A DNA stretch of 64,000 nt from Flavobacterium alvei (GTDB lineage: Bacteria; Bacteroidota; Bacteroidia; Flavobacteriales; Flavobacteriaceae), in the NCBI RefSeq assembly GCF_002920895.1, contig NZ_PQVG01000007.1, positions 1-64,000 of the forward strand. Direction: 5' to 3'. Position numbers and translations under genes: made by a program. This document shows positions 44,992-54,578 of this stretch, piece after piece (position 1 is the stretch's first letter; the number at the start of each line of letters is the position of its first letter). Under the pieces are notes generated by a model, which was not told the origin of the DNA, did no database searches, and was given only the letters and a program-made list of their open reading frames with translations.

Positions 44992-46065
44992 CTATTTGGC
45001 CATTAATTGTTTCAATCTGACTCTTCCAACCAGAAATAGCATTACAGAAAATCCACCCATAAATCCACCCATAATCAATCCTTTCAGTTTTCGAAATCTT
45101 TCCATTTTCAAAGGATAAATGGGTCTATCTAAAACTTGAATTAATGGTGTTTCTCTCCTAACAGTAACTTTAGCTAATTCGGTTTGCTTTACTAATTCAG
45201 TGAGTATAGCTGCATTTGCCTGAACATCAACTTGTTTTCGTGAAGAAGGAACTCTGCGGGCATTTAGGGCAGGATTCAAATTAAAAGTATTGTCATTTGC
45301 TGTTGCCACTCCTGCAATAGCATTATTCAATTCACTTCTAATAGAATCAGTTTGTCTTTCAAGAATTTCCATATTAGTTCTTGCTTTTTTGCTTTTGGTA
45401 GTGATATAAAACAATCCTACTTGCCTCGCTAAAGCCTCGCAAAATTCTTTTGAGAACTGTTCGTTTCCAGAAGTAAACTCCATAGTGATAATATCAACTT
45501 TTTTATCTTTTTGTCCAACGGACAAAGAATTTTTAGACAAATCACCATAAATCGCCCCCAAAATACTGTCATGTACTCTCGTGAAATACTTTCTTTTGGT
45601 GTTTGGTGGAAATTGAATTTTAGCCAATTGGGGTTTATTTTTCCAATTATCCCTCCACTCCTTATTCTGAATATACATCTCTGCAAAGGAAATCGTTTTC
45701 CCTTTATAAAAAACAGGCTTCATCAAGGTCTGTTCAACCATGTTTCGAGACTTAAATAACTCACTCAAATTGGAGCCTTCAAAAATTCCTCCTCCACTAC
45801 CTCCTAAACTCAACCCAAATTGACTTGCTAAACTTAAAACCCCATTAGAACTTCCTGATTTATCACCTTCAAGTGCAAAAGTAAGTGTTGCTGTATATAC
45901 AGGTTTTTGGGTAAACGAATATCCCAATCCTAATATTCCTCCTATAATTCCAGCCAATACAATAGTCTTCCATTTCAAAAGAAAAAAATGATACCATTTG
46001 GCATATTTATCGAACAATCCTTTTAATGTTATTTCATCTTTGACTATAGGTTCTTTTGTTGTCAT
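44992..46065 (-). CDS. Wzz-type polysaccharide chain-length regulator
   Basis: A 357-residue inner-membrane protein with two TM helices (WKTIVLAGIIGGILGLGYSF near 30-50 and IMGGFMGGFSVMLFLVGRV near the C-terminus) and a periplasmic coiled-coil domain (KKARTNMEILERQTDSIRSE). The motif PLIQVLDRPIYPLKMER before the second helix is the Wzz/PCP Pro-rich signature. No kinase domain is attached, so this is the short PCP-1-type form. It lies 61 bp after the SLBB export gene. Confidence 0.9.
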   Translation of the reverse strand: MTTKEPIVKDEITLKGLFDKYAKWYHFFLLKWKTIVLAGIIGGILGLGYSFTQKPVYTATLTFALEGDKSGSSNGVLSLASQFGLSLGGSGGGIFEGSNLSELFKSRNMVEQTLMKPVFYKGKTISFAEMYIQNKEWRDNWKNKPQLAKIQFPPNTKRKYFTRVHDSILGAIYGDLSKNSLSVGQKDKKVDIITMEFTSGNEQFSKEFCEALARQVGLFYITTKSKKARTNMEILERQTDSIRSELNNAIAGVATANDNTFNLNPALNARRVPSSRKQVDVQANAAILTELVKQTELAKVTVRRETPLIQVLDRPIYPLKMERFRKLKGLIMGGFMGGFSVMLFLVGRVRLKQLMAK

Positions 46066-46126
46066 TCGAATATCAGTTTTGATTTTGGTTTAATTTTTTC
46101 TTTTAAATTTAATATAAAAGTAAGTA

Positions 46127-48553
46127 CTATTTAAAAGAGGTTACAATCAATAAAGCAAGACTAGTTATTACACTACCAATACTTACCCATTCTCCCGTAC
46201 TCATTTTTCTGGTTTCTGGTTTCTCTGGTACTACAATTTGAGAACCAGGTAACACTTTTGGATAAGACCGAATAAAAAAGAAAGAACTAGACACAGCTGC
46301 TTTTCCATTCGGATAAATTATATATGCTTTATTCTTCCATCCTTTTGCATCGGTTCCTCCAACAGATTCTAAATAATAATTAAACCCTTTCCCTTTGTTA
46401 TAAGGAATCTCAGAAGTCAACAAAACACTACCCGTCACTTTTACGCTTTCATTGTAAACCGAAACTTCTATTTCATCACCTGGAAATAAAGTAACATTGG
46501 TTTTATCTGTTGGGTCTTTAACAATTTTTCGCCAATCTACCGGAATGGTCGCATATTTCAAATCTTCCTTAAGCTTCTTAGCCAATTTATTTTGAATAGA
46601 ATCTTTCTTACCTAAATTTAGATTTACATTTTCTATTGCTTCAATTTGCTTCGCTTGAATTGGACGCTTGATTTTCACTCCATCAACATTAGCAATAGAC
46701 GACAACCCTCCAGCACGCTGAATCACATCGTAAATTTTTTCTTTTTTACTGGCCAAAACATATTTCCCAGTATAATTCACTGCTCCACTCACAGTAACCA
46801 TTTCTGGTTTTTCATAAACAGCCATTCTTCGAACATTCACTACATCAAAAGGTTCTAATACAAAATTTCTGACTTCTTCATTATTCACTTCAGTATATTC
46901 CAAATTAAACAATTGAACTTTACTTGAATTTGTTGCATTTATTTCGTCTGATTTGATCATTCGAGCTACTTCTATCCTTTTGGATGCCGACCCTGTCAAT
47001 CCTCCTGCTTGTAGCAATAAATCTTTCAAAGTCAGATTCTCGTGAAACTCATATTCACCTGGTATTTTTATTTCGCCATCAATGGTTATTTTGTAATCCT
47101 CCTTGAAATCTAATACTGAATACACTGTGATGATGTCTTCTTTTTGCAAACTAATATTCGCTTCGGCATCTCCAGAAAGAACTTTTTCTAGATTCACATG
47201 TGCTGCCTCTGTGGTCAAATCTGCTTTTGTTCGAACTATTGTGGCTCTTTTAGTATAAGCATCTTCTTTGAGCCCATCTGCTTGTTGAATCAAATCCGAA
47301 ATGCGCATTCCTTCATAAAAAGAATAAATATTAGGTCTAAAAACAGCTCCTTCAATTCGAATACGATTCTCAAATCGGTTCAATATCTTCGAAACTCGAA
47401 AAACATCTCCAGCAAGAGGCTTGTAGCTGCCAAATTCCGAAAATTTAATGTCTTTTACTTTTAAATCTTTTGATGTTTTTTGTAAAACATTAACCGATGC
47501 AGTATAAGCAAACTCATTAAATCCAGAAGCAAACGCTAATAAATCCTTGAAGGTTTCTCCCGACTTCATCTCGAAAATTCCAGGACGTTTTACTTCTCCC
47601 TCTAAAGTAACTCTTTGCGAATAGGCAGGAATACGAATCACATCATTGTCTTTCAAGCCCACATTATCGGATTGATTGCCATTGACTAAAAAGTTATAAA
47701 TATCTATTTTTCGATACACTTTGTTGTTTCTCAAAAGCTCAATATTTCTATAACTCCCATTTTTTCCTGGGCCACCTCCCAAAAACAAAGCATTGTAAAC
47801 CGTAGCCAAAGAAGATATAGAATAATTTCCTGGTTGCTTACTACCAATAATTGTGACTTTTATAGTGCGAATCCGACTCAAACTAATTCCTACTTGCGAT
47901 TGTCCTGATGCTACTGTACTGTAAACTCTAGCAATTGCACTCTTTATTTTTTGAGTAGCCGCTTCAATGGTCATGCCTGAAACTGGAATTTGACCAACAT
48001 ATTGAATACTAACTTTACCTTCTGTAGTTACAGGTACGCTAGCATTATATTCCTGAACACCATAAACACTAATTTGCAATTCATCCCCTGGACCTAAAAC
48101 ATAATTCACTGGTGTCGCCAATTTTAAATTCGGTTCAAAATTCAAATCGGGATTATCAAACAACTCCGATCCAAAAACTAATGAATTTAAGGTATCCTTT
48201 ACTTTTTTATTTACTATTTTTTCTTGTTTACGGTTTTGCTCTCCCTTTTTCTCATCATAAACATCTCCATTAGAAACTCCGGTTGTTCCGGTTGCAAATT
48301 GTGATCCCAATCGAACTTTTAATTTAGCAAACTCTGTAGCCGACATCCCTTTGGCCAAAGCCATAGGCTCTACTTGCTCAATAGTAGTATTGTTGCTTTG
48401 CAATTGCGATTTTATTTTGGCAATCTCAGCATCTGATAAATAATCAACTTTAACAGTGCTCAAATCCGTTCCTTTTAATAAATCTTGGGCCTTCAAAGAA
48501 CCCGATTGAAAAAGGGCAAATACTAATAAAAAAACAGTAATTATTTTTTTCAT
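46127..48553 (-). CDS. Large polysaccharide export protein with six SLBB domains
   Basis: An 808-residue outer-membrane export protein. A signal peptide (IITVFLLVFALFQSGSLKAQ) is followed by an N-terminal helical region, a Poly_export domain (YVLGPGDELQISVYGVQEY ... QYVGQIPVSGMTIEAA, residues 150-230) and about six SLBB repeats with the pattern G-x-V-x-x-P-G-x-Y (EGEVKRPGIFEMKSGET, DGEIKIPGEYEFHENLT, SGAVNYTGKYVLASKKE and others). The C-terminal WVSIGSVITSLALLIVTSF is a TM helix. It is longer than Wza (about 380) and resembles the large multi-SLBB exporters of Bacteroidota. It probably forms the translocation channel for the polymer. Confidence 0.92.
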   Translation of the reverse strand: MKKIITVFLLVFALFQSGSLKAQDLLKGTDLSTVKVDYLSDAEIAKIKSQLQSNNTTIEQVEPMALAKGMSATEFAKLKVRLGSQFATGTTGVSNGDVYDEKKGEQNRKQEKIVNKKVKDTLNSLVFGSELFDNPDLNFEPNLKLATPVNYVLGPGDELQISVYGVQEYNASVPVTTEGKVSIQYVGQIPVSGMTIEAATQKIKSAIARVYSTVASGQSQVGISLSRIRTIKVTIIGSKQPGNYSISSLATVYNALFLGGGPGKNGSYRNIELLRNNKVYRKIDIYNFLVNGNQSDNVGLKDNDVIRIPAYSQRVTLEGEVKRPGIFEMKSGETFKDLLAFASGFNEFAYTASVNVLQKTSKDLKVKDIKFSEFGSYKPLAGDVFRVSKILNRFENRIRIEGAVFRPNIYSFYEGMRISDLIQQADGLKEDAYTKRATIVRTKADLTTEAAHVNLEKVLSGDAEANISLQKEDIITVYSVLDFKEDYKITIDGEIKIPGEYEFHENLTLKDLLLQAGGLTGSASKRIEVARMIKSDEINATNSSKVQLFNLEYTEVNNEEVRNFVLEPFDVVNVRRMAVYEKPEMVTVSGAVNYTGKYVLASKKEKIYDVIQRAGGLSSIANVDGVKIKRPIQAKQIEAIENVNLNLGKKDSIQNKLAKKLKEDLKYATIPVDWRKIVKDPTDKTNVTLFPGDEIEVSVYNESVKVTGSVLLTSEIPYNKGKGFNYYLESVGGTDAKGWKNKAYIIYPNGKAAVSSSFFFIRSYPKVLPGSQIVVPEKPETRKMSTGEWVSIGSVITSLALLIVTSFK

Positions 48554-48657
48554 ATTGAAAAGGGAATAAATAACAATTATTAAAAATTAAAAAAAGGAAA
48601 CGCTATCCTTTACTTTTTAGTATAGCAAAAGGCTAATTTGCCTATATTAAATTCATC

Positions 48658-48741
48658 TTAAAACAAGTACTCGATCATAGGCTTATCAACTACAGAACTC
48701 CCTGCATTTTGTTCAGTGAGCTGAGAACTAAAACTAAACAT
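48658..48741 (-). CDS. Possible 27-residue small ORF in the leader
   Basis: ATG-initiated: MFSFSSQLTEQNAGSSVVDK then PMIEYLF and stop. The same frame stays open for 11 codons before the ATG. Coding status is unproven: an overlapping TTG frame (LKFSSPIMGVATAKPCL...) is also open, so this may be conserved RNA rather than protein. Confidence 0.25.
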   Translation of the reverse strand: MFSFSSQLTEQNAGSSVVDKPMIEYLF

Positions 48742-48792
48742 GGCTTCGCCGTTGCCACTCCCATAATGGGGCTGCTAAACTTCAAGCGTTTG

Positions 48793-48800
48793 CAAATTTA
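48793..48800 (-). promoter_or_regulatory. -7 box in the SLBB leader
   Basis: TAAATTTG on the - strand fits TAnnTTTG, about 240 bases before the SLBB gene. Together with the hairpins it suggests an internal promoter with a long leader RNA. No -33 element at standard spacing. Confidence 0.4.
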
Positions 48801-48966
48801 TAGTAAAATAAAAAGAAAATAAGTTTTTTAATAGCTGAATATAGTATCTTCAAACAACTAAAACACAGAGTACATTTTAACTCTATTTCACTATCAATAA
48901 ACCTATTACTTCTCAAATACACACTAAGCACTAAATATGTATAATTAATTTATTTCAAAAACAAAA

Positions 48967-49437
48967 TTATATCTCTTTTTTATTCACTTTAAGCACACAA
49001 CCTAACGATTCTAAAATCAAAACATAATGATTCTGTTTAACCTCCTTTATAACGGCCGATTGACTTACAAAAGGACCCGATTCTAATACAATGGTATCTC
49101 CTTTTTTCCATCCATCTATTGAAACTTCATATGTTTCTGGAGCAGAAAGCCAATTTTGAATCGCTTCTATTTCCGTATTTTTTACTACTGCGGGTTTTCC
49201 CAACCAAAACAAATAACGAACAACTCCAGGTGCTTCAAATATCCGATTGCGATCCTTTTCTTCTAATTGAACAAAAATATAAGAATTGAATAAAGGTACA
49301 TTTACCTTTTTTTTCCGATCCGACCATTGACTCATTTTGGCAATTAACGGACAATAAGAGGTAACCCCAATCTCATTCAACCGCTCGGCTACCTTCTTTT
49401 CCCACTTGGGCTTAGTATATACTACATACCAATTCAT
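48967..49437 (-). CDS. NusG/UpxY-family transcription antiterminator
   Basis: A 156-residue NusG paralogue: NGN domain (WYVVYTKPKWEKKVAERL ... FNSYIFVQL, about 1-105) and a KOW-like C-terminal domain (GPFVSQSAVIKEV, about 115-140). In Bacteroides, UpxY proteins encoded at the head of capsule loci let RNA polymerase read through their own operon. Here the gene precedes the SLBB-Wzz-Wzx-GT segment and is followed by a 413-bp leader, so it probably controls that downstream half. Confidence 0.9.
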   Translation of the reverse strand: MNWYVVYTKPKWEKKVAERLNEIGVTSYCPLIAKMSQWSDRKKKVNVPLFNSYIFVQLEEKDRNRIFEAPGVVRYLFWLGKPAVVKNTEIEAIQNWLSAPETYEVSIDGWKKGDTIVLESGPFVSQSAVIKEVKQNHYVLILESLGCVLKVNKKEI

Positions 49438-49483
49438 ATTTGCGATTGTTTGTTGTTCGATTTTCGATCATCGATTTTCGTTC

Positions 49484-50530
49484 CTAAGAATACATCTGCT
49501 CATAATACTTGACATAATCTCCCGAAGTTACATTGTCAAGCCATTCCTGATTACTCAAATACCAATCGATGGTTAACTCCAATCCTTGTTCAAAAGTTAC
49601 AGAAGGTTTCCACCCCAACTCTTTATTAATTTTATTGGCATCGATAGCATAACGCAAATCATGTCCTGGTCGGTCTTTGACGTAAGTAATCAGTTTTTCA
49701 GATTCCCCTGATTCTCTTCCCAGTTTGGTATCCATAATTTGACACAATACTTTTACCAAATCAATATTTTTCCATTCATTAAAACCGCCAATATTATAAG
49801 TTTCATGAGTTGCACCTTCGTGAAAAACCAAGTCAATTGCAACAGCATGATCTTTTACGAAAAGCCAATCACGGGTATAATTCCCATCGCCATAAACCGG
49901 CAAAGATTTATTGTTAATAATATTATTGATAAACAATGGAATTAATTTTTCAGGAAAATGATTGGGTCCGTAATTATTAGAACAATTGGTCAATACAAAA
50001 GGCAAACCATAAGTCTCGCCATAAGCTCTCACAAAATGGTCGGAACTCGCTTTGGAAGCCGAATATGGGGAATTTGGATCATAGGGAGTGGTTTCAGTAA
50101 ATAAACCCTCGACTCCTAAAGAACCATAAACTTCATCTGTGCTCACATGATAAAAACGCTTGCCTTCACTATCATTTGCCCATTGTTTTTTGGCTGCATT
50201 AAGCAAATTCACAGTGCCAATAACATTGGTTTTTACAAATGCCATTGGATCTTCAATAGAACGATCTACATGAGATTCAGCAGCCAAATGAATGACTCCA
50301 TCAAACTGATGTTCTTGAAACAATTGATTGATAAAAGGTTCATCAGTAATATCCCCTTTCACAAAAGTATAATTCGACTCTTTTTCGATATCTTTTATAT
50401 TCTCTAAATTTCCAGCATAAGTCAATGCATCCAAATTAAAAATTTGGTACTCTGGATAATTTCGAACAAAACGCCTAACAACGTGTGAACCTATAAAACC
50501 TGCACCCCCAGTAATTAATATTTTTTTCAT
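49484..50530 (-). CDS. rfbB: dTDP-glucose 4,6-dehydratase
   Basis: Second step of dTDP-L-rhamnose synthesis. The 348-residue SDR has ILITGGAGFIGSHVVRRF, HLAAESHVDRSIEDP, VSTDEVYGSLG and the catalytic YSASKASSDHFVRAY. Full length. It is separated from rfbA, rfbC and rfbD by 15 kb of the same locus, an uncommon split of the usually compact rml set. Confidence 0.97.
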   Translation of the reverse strand: MKKILITGGAGFIGSHVVRRFVRNYPEYQIFNLDALTYAGNLENIKDIEKESNYTFVKGDITDEPFINQLFQEHQFDGVIHLAAESHVDRSIEDPMAFVKTNVIGTVNLLNAAKKQWANDSEGKRFYHVSTDEVYGSLGVEGLFTETTPYDPNSPYSASKASSDHFVRAYGETYGLPFVLTNCSNNYGPNHFPEKLIPLFINNIINNKSLPVYGDGNYTRDWLFVKDHAVAIDLVFHEGATHETYNIGGFNEWKNIDLVKVLCQIMDTKLGRESGESEKLITYVKDRPGHDLRYAIDANKINKELGWKPSVTFEQGLELTIDWYLSNQEWLDNVTSGDYVKYYEQMYS

Positions 50531-50610
50531 TTTCTAATGATATTAAAATTGTATATCTATTTTCAATTAATTTTTAGCTTTTCTATTATCTTTATTCTAA
50601 ATTCTATATC

Positions 50611-51894
50611 TTACAACTTCCCATCTGCTTGATTACCCAAAACGCCTTTGACATCATAAACCACACTATTTTGTTTTTTTAGAGCATCAAGATCCAATGC
50701 TAAAAACTCCTGATGCGCTACTCCCAAAACAATTGCATCAAATCTGGTCGTAGGAATCTCATTATGTGTTGTCAATTGGTATTCATGCAAAACCTCAACT
50801 GGATTGGCCCAAGGATCATAAGTACTCACTTGAATACCATAATCTTCTAAAGCACGGATTACATCGACAATTTTTGTGTTGCGAACATCTGGACAGTTTT
50901 CTTTGAAAGTAATTCCTAACATAAACAAATTGGCACCGTTTATAGTAATCCCATTTTTAATCATCAACTTGACCACCTGCGAAGCTACATAATCGCCCAT
51001 ACTGTCATTCAAACGGCGTCCAGCAAGAATTATTTCGGGGTGATATCCATTTTCTTGTGCTTTTTGTGCCAAATAATAAGGATCGACACCGATGCAATGT
51101 CCGCCAACTAATCCTGGTTTAAAAGGAAGAAAATTCCATTTCGTTCCTGCTGCTTCCAATACAGCTTGGGTATCGATTTCTAATATATTGAAAATTTTAG
51201 CCAATTCATTGACAAAAGCAATATTAATATCGCGTTGTGAATTCTCAATAACTTTAGCAGCTTCGGCTACTTTTATTGAAGGCGCAAGATGGGTTCCAGC
51301 GGTAATCACAGATTGGTACAATTCGTTTACTTTTTGTCCAACGGCTGGAGTAGATCCCGAAGTAACTTTAAGTATTTTATCAACAGTATGCTCTTTGTCT
51401 CCCGGATTGATACGTTCTGGTGAATAACCCGCAAAAAAATCGACATTGAATTTTAATCCTGATATTTTTTCTAAAACAGGTACACATTCCTCTTCCGTAA
51501 CTCCCGGATAGACAGTAGATTCATAAATGACAATATCTCCTTTTTTTAGAACCTTACCAACGGTTTCACTTGATTTATACAAAGGAGTCAAATCGGGACG
51601 ATTGTTCTTGTCCACTGGTGTAGGAACAGTAACAATATAATAAGTACAATCTGCAATTTCACTTAGTGATGAAGTGCAATACAAACCGTTTTCTGAAGTT
51701 GAAGTGGCAACCAAAACCTCTAGTAAACTTTCGGAATCAATCTCAAGTGTTTTGTCAATCCCTAATTTAAGAGAGTCAATTCGAGACTGATTAATATCAA
51801 ATCCCACAACAGAATATTGAGTAGCAAAAAGTCGTGCCAATGGCAATCCAACATATCCCAACCCGATAATACCTATTTTTATAGTTGTATTCAA
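50611..51894 (-). CDS. TviB/WbpA-like UDP-HexNAc 6-dehydrogenase
   Basis: A 427-residue UDP-sugar dehydrogenase: KIGIIGLGYVGLPLARLFA (NAD), VYESTVYPGVTEEECVPVLE, the catalytic-Cys motif GLVGGHCIGVDPYYLAQKA and C-terminal GITFKENCPDVRNTK. The GGHCIGVDPYYL form is typical of UDP-GlcNAc or UDP-GalNAc dehydrogenases (Vi-antigen TviB, WbpA/WbpO). With the TviC/WbpP-like epimerase nearby it could make UDP-GlcNAcA or UDP-GalNAcA. Confidence 0.92.
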   Translation of the reverse strand: MNTTIKIGIIGLGYVGLPLARLFATQYSVVGFDINQSRIDSLKLGIDKTLEIDSESLLEVLVATSTSENGLYCTSSLSEIADCTYYIVTVPTPVDKNNRPDLTPLYKSSETVGKVLKKGDIVIYESTVYPGVTEEECVPVLEKISGLKFNVDFFAGYSPERINPGDKEHTVDKILKVTSGSTPAVGQKVNELYQSVITAGTHLAPSIKVAEAAKVIENSQRDINIAFVNELAKIFNILEIDTQAVLEAAGTKWNFLPFKPGLVGGHCIGVDPYYLAQKAQENGYHPEIILAGRRLNDSMGDYVASQVVKLMIKNGITINGANLFMLGITFKENCPDVRNTKIVDVIRALEDYGIQVSTYDPWANPVEVLHEYQLTTHNEIPTTRFDAIVLGVAHQEFLALDLDALKKQNSVVYDVKGVLGNQADGKL

Positions 51895-52068
51895 TTTTAT
51901 ATTTTTTTTGTTTCCAATAATGAAAACTTAGTTTTTTATTTCGTGTTTATAGAGAAGCCTTAGCTTCTAAATAATTTGTGCTTAACCGCATATTTGGTTA
52001 ATCGCATCTAAACAACAAAGCTTTTCTAAACAGTTTAACAGTTTAACATTTTTCCAAACAACCCCTAA

Positions 52069-53460
52069 CTAACTTCCAACTGCTTGATAAACGAACCCTA
52101 TCGCTTCTAACTCTACTTTATTCAATATATTCCTGCCATCAAAAACAAATGCAGGTTTTTGCATGTTATCGTATATTTTTTGCCAATCATAACCCACAAA
52201 TTCATCCCATTCAGTGAGGATAGCAATAGCGTGAGCCTCTTTACAAGCATCGTAAGGGCTTTCAAAAGAGCTAATGGCTTTGGCATTTTTCTCAGTACTT
52301 CTGGTCTCTAGATAATCCAAATCAGCTAAAACTTTTTTATGAGAAACTTTTGGATCATAAACCGCAATTTGTGCTTGTTCGTTGATTAAATCATCTGCGA
52401 CAAAAATCGCTGCTGATTCTCTAGTATCATTAGTATCTTTCTTAAAAGCCCAACCCAAAAAGGCTATTTTTTTATCGGCAACTGTGTTATAAAGAGTTTG
52501 AACCACATTATTTGAAAACCGTTTCTTCTGATGGTCATTCATTATAATTACTTGCTCCCAATAATCGGCCACAGCTGTCAAACCATAAGATTTGGCAATG
52601 TAAACCAAATTCAGAATGTCTTTCTGAAAACAAGAACCACCAAACCCAACAGATGCTTTAAGGAATTTAGGACCAATTCGGCTGTCCATTCCAATGGCTT
52701 TTGCCACCTCATTAATATTGGCTCCTGTTTTTTCACAAAGCTCAGATAAAGCATTAATTGAAGAGATTCTTTGTGCCAAAAAGGCATTGGCAGTCAACTT
52801 CGACAATTCGGAAGACCACAAATTGGTAGTCAATATTTTTTCGGGAGCTACCCAATTCGAATACACATCAACCAAGGCTTGAACTGCATTCTGTCCCTCA
52901 ACCGATGGGTCTCCACCAATCAATATGCGGTCTGGATTCAACAAATCTTCTACTGCAGTTCCTTCGGCAAGAAACTCTGGATTAGACAAAATTTGAAACT
53001 GAACATGATTTCCAGTATTGTCAAGAATACTCTTGATAGCCTCTGCAGTTCGAACTGGTAAAGTTGATTTCTCGACTACAATTTTATCATCTTTGGCAAT
53101 TTTGGCAATCTGTCTAGCACACAATTCGATGTATTTTAAATCGGCAGCCATTCCTTTACCTTTACCATATGTTTTGGTAGGAGTGTTGACTGAGATAAAA
53201 ATAATTTGAGCGTCATCAATTGCTTTTTCTACCTCTGTCGAAAAAAAGAGATTTCTTCCTCTGGCTTCGGCAACAATTGCACTCAATCCTGGTTCATATA
53301 TCGGAATATTATTGACATCCTCATCATTCCAAGCAGCAATTCTATCCGTATTCAAATCCACAACAGTAACCTGAATATGGGGACATTTTTGAGCAATAAC
53401 AGCCATAGTAGGTCCCCCAACATATCCTGCACCTATACAACAAATTTTAGTGATTTTCAT
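52069..53460 (-). CDS. ugd: UDP-glucose 6-dehydrogenase
   Basis: Oxidises UDP-glucose to UDP-glucuronate. The 463-residue protein has [33 protein letters not shown], the Lys region [16 protein letters not shown], the catalytic-Cys motif [17 protein letters not shown] and [15 protein letters not shown]. The GSCFQKD and overall length match the animal-like class of Ugd and not the TviB-like class next to it. It sits between the TviB-like and epimerase genes. Confidence 0.94.
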   Translation of the reverse strand: MKITKICCIGAGYVGGPTMAVIAQKCPHIQVTVVDLNTDRIAAWNDEDVNNIPIYEPGLSAIVAEARGRNLFFSTEVEKAIDDAQIIFISVNTPTKTYGKGKGMAADLKYIELCARQIAKIAKDDKIVVEKSTLPVRTAEAIKSILDNTGNHVQFQILSNPEFLAEGTAVEDLLNPDRILIGGDPSVEGQNAVQALVDVYSNWVAPEKILTTNLWSSELSKLTANAFLAQRISSINALSELCEKTGANINEVAKAIGMDSRIGPKFLKASVGFGGSCFQKDILNLVYIAKSYGLTAVADYWEQVIIMNDHQKKRFSNNVVQTLYNTVADKKIAFLGWAFKKDTNDTRESAAIFVADDLINEQAQIAVYDPKVSHKKVLADLDYLETRSTEKNAKAISSFESPYDACKEAHAIAILTEWDEFVGYDWQKIYDNMQKPAFVFDGRNILNKVELEAIGFVYQAVGS

Positions 53461-53564
53461 TTTAACAATTTATATTTATAGCATTTCTGCGTTCTTTTTA
53501 ATCTAATTACTAATCCAGCATCACCCAAAACCTAACACCTAGCACCCAAAATTCATAACCCAAT

Positions 53565-54545
53565 TCACAAATTCTTCCAATACCAACTCACGGCTTCCTT
53601 CAACCCTTCTTCTAACGAAAATTGTGGATTATAACCCAACAATGCTTTTGCTTTTTCGATACTGGCCAATGAATGGGGAATATCACCCGCTCTATTGGGG
53701 CCATATTCTATTTTTACCTCCGCTATTTTCGGATTGTATTCTGATAAATATTTTTTTAAATAATCGACCAAATTATTTAGGGTATTTCTATCGCCATAGG
53801 CAGTATTAAAAACCGTGTTAATAGAAGCTGGATTTTGTGTGGTCATCGCCAACTCATTCATTTGAATTACATTATCAATATAAGTAAAATCACGCGAATA
53901 GTTGCCATCTCCATTTATTTTTGGGCTTTCGAGTTGCATCAATTGCATTACAAATTTTGGAATTACTGCTGCATAAGCCCCTTGAGGATCTTGCTTTCGA
54001 CCAAAAACATTGAAATACCGCAAACCAATAGTTTCTAATCCATAGGTTCTTCCAAATATTTCGGCATACAATTCATTGACATATTTCGTGATCGCATAAG
54101 GCGAAAGTGGTTTCCCAATAACCTCCTCTACTTTAGGTAATCCCTCTGAATCGCCATAGGTTGAAGAACTGGCAGCATAAACAAATCGTTTGACTTTAGC
54201 ATCTCGCGAAGCCACAAGCATATTTAAAAACCCAGAAACATTGACCTCATTAGTCGTAATCGGATCATTTAAAGAACGAGGAACAGATCCTAAAGCAGCC
54301 TGATGTAAAACATAATCAACTCCTTTGACTGCATTCTGACAATCTATTAGATTGCGAATATCACCTTCTATTAAACGGAAGTTTTCATTAGTAACAAAAT
54401 CTTTCAGATTATGACGATGACCAGTTGCAAAATTATCTAAACAAATGACCTTGTACCCCTTGGATAAAAAATACTCACACAGATTTGAGCCAATAAAACC
54501 AGCGCCTCCTGTTATTAATATGCTATTATTTGCTTTTGCTTTCAC
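53565..54545 (-). CDS. WbpP/TviC-like UDP-HexNAc(A) C4-epimerase
   Basis: A 326-residue SDR: ILITGGAGFIGSNLCEYFL, LHQAALGSVPRSLNDP, FVYAASSSTYGDSEGLPK and the catalytic YAITKYVNELYAEIF. The residues ALGSVPRSL and the RYFNVFGRKQDPQGAYAAVIPKF segment match WbpP/TviC (UDP-GlcNAc/UDP-GlcNAcA 4-epimerase). It would interconvert GlcNAc and GalNAc forms. It lies 33 bp after the second Wzc gene. Confidence 0.9.
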   Translation of the reverse strand: MKAKANNSILITGGAGFIGSNLCEYFLSKGYKVICLDNFATGHRHNLKDFVTNENFRLIEGDIRNLIDCQNAVKGVDYVLHQAALGSVPRSLNDPITTNEVNVSGFLNMLVASRDAKVKRFVYAASSSTYGDSEGLPKVEEVIGKPLSPYAITKYVNELYAEIFGRTYGLETIGLRYFNVFGRKQDPQGAYAAVIPKFVMQLMQLESPKINGDGNYSRDFTYIDNVIQMNELAMTTQNPASINTVFNTAYGDRNTLNNLVDYLKKYLSEYNPKIAEVKIEYGPNRAGDIPHSLASIEKAKALLGYNPQFSLEEGLKEAVSWYWKNL

Positions 54546-54578
54546 ACTTTTTTAAAATAAATCAATCTCCTAAGCCTT

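Larger units (their letters stand above)
48554..48966 (-). other. 413-bp structured leader between NusG-like and SLBB genes
   Basis: This is the longest gap inside the operon, and it is richer in GC than its flanks between 48700 and 48780. Reading the - strand it holds: a -7 box at 48800-48793; hairpins at 48711-48728 (GTTC/GAAC core), 48640-48682 (GCCTAT/ATAGGC) and 48602-48626 (GCTAT/ATAGC); and a 27-codon frame at 48741-48658. A NusG/UpxY-type antiterminator gene lies directly upstream, so this is the likely leader it acts on. Confidence 0.5.
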
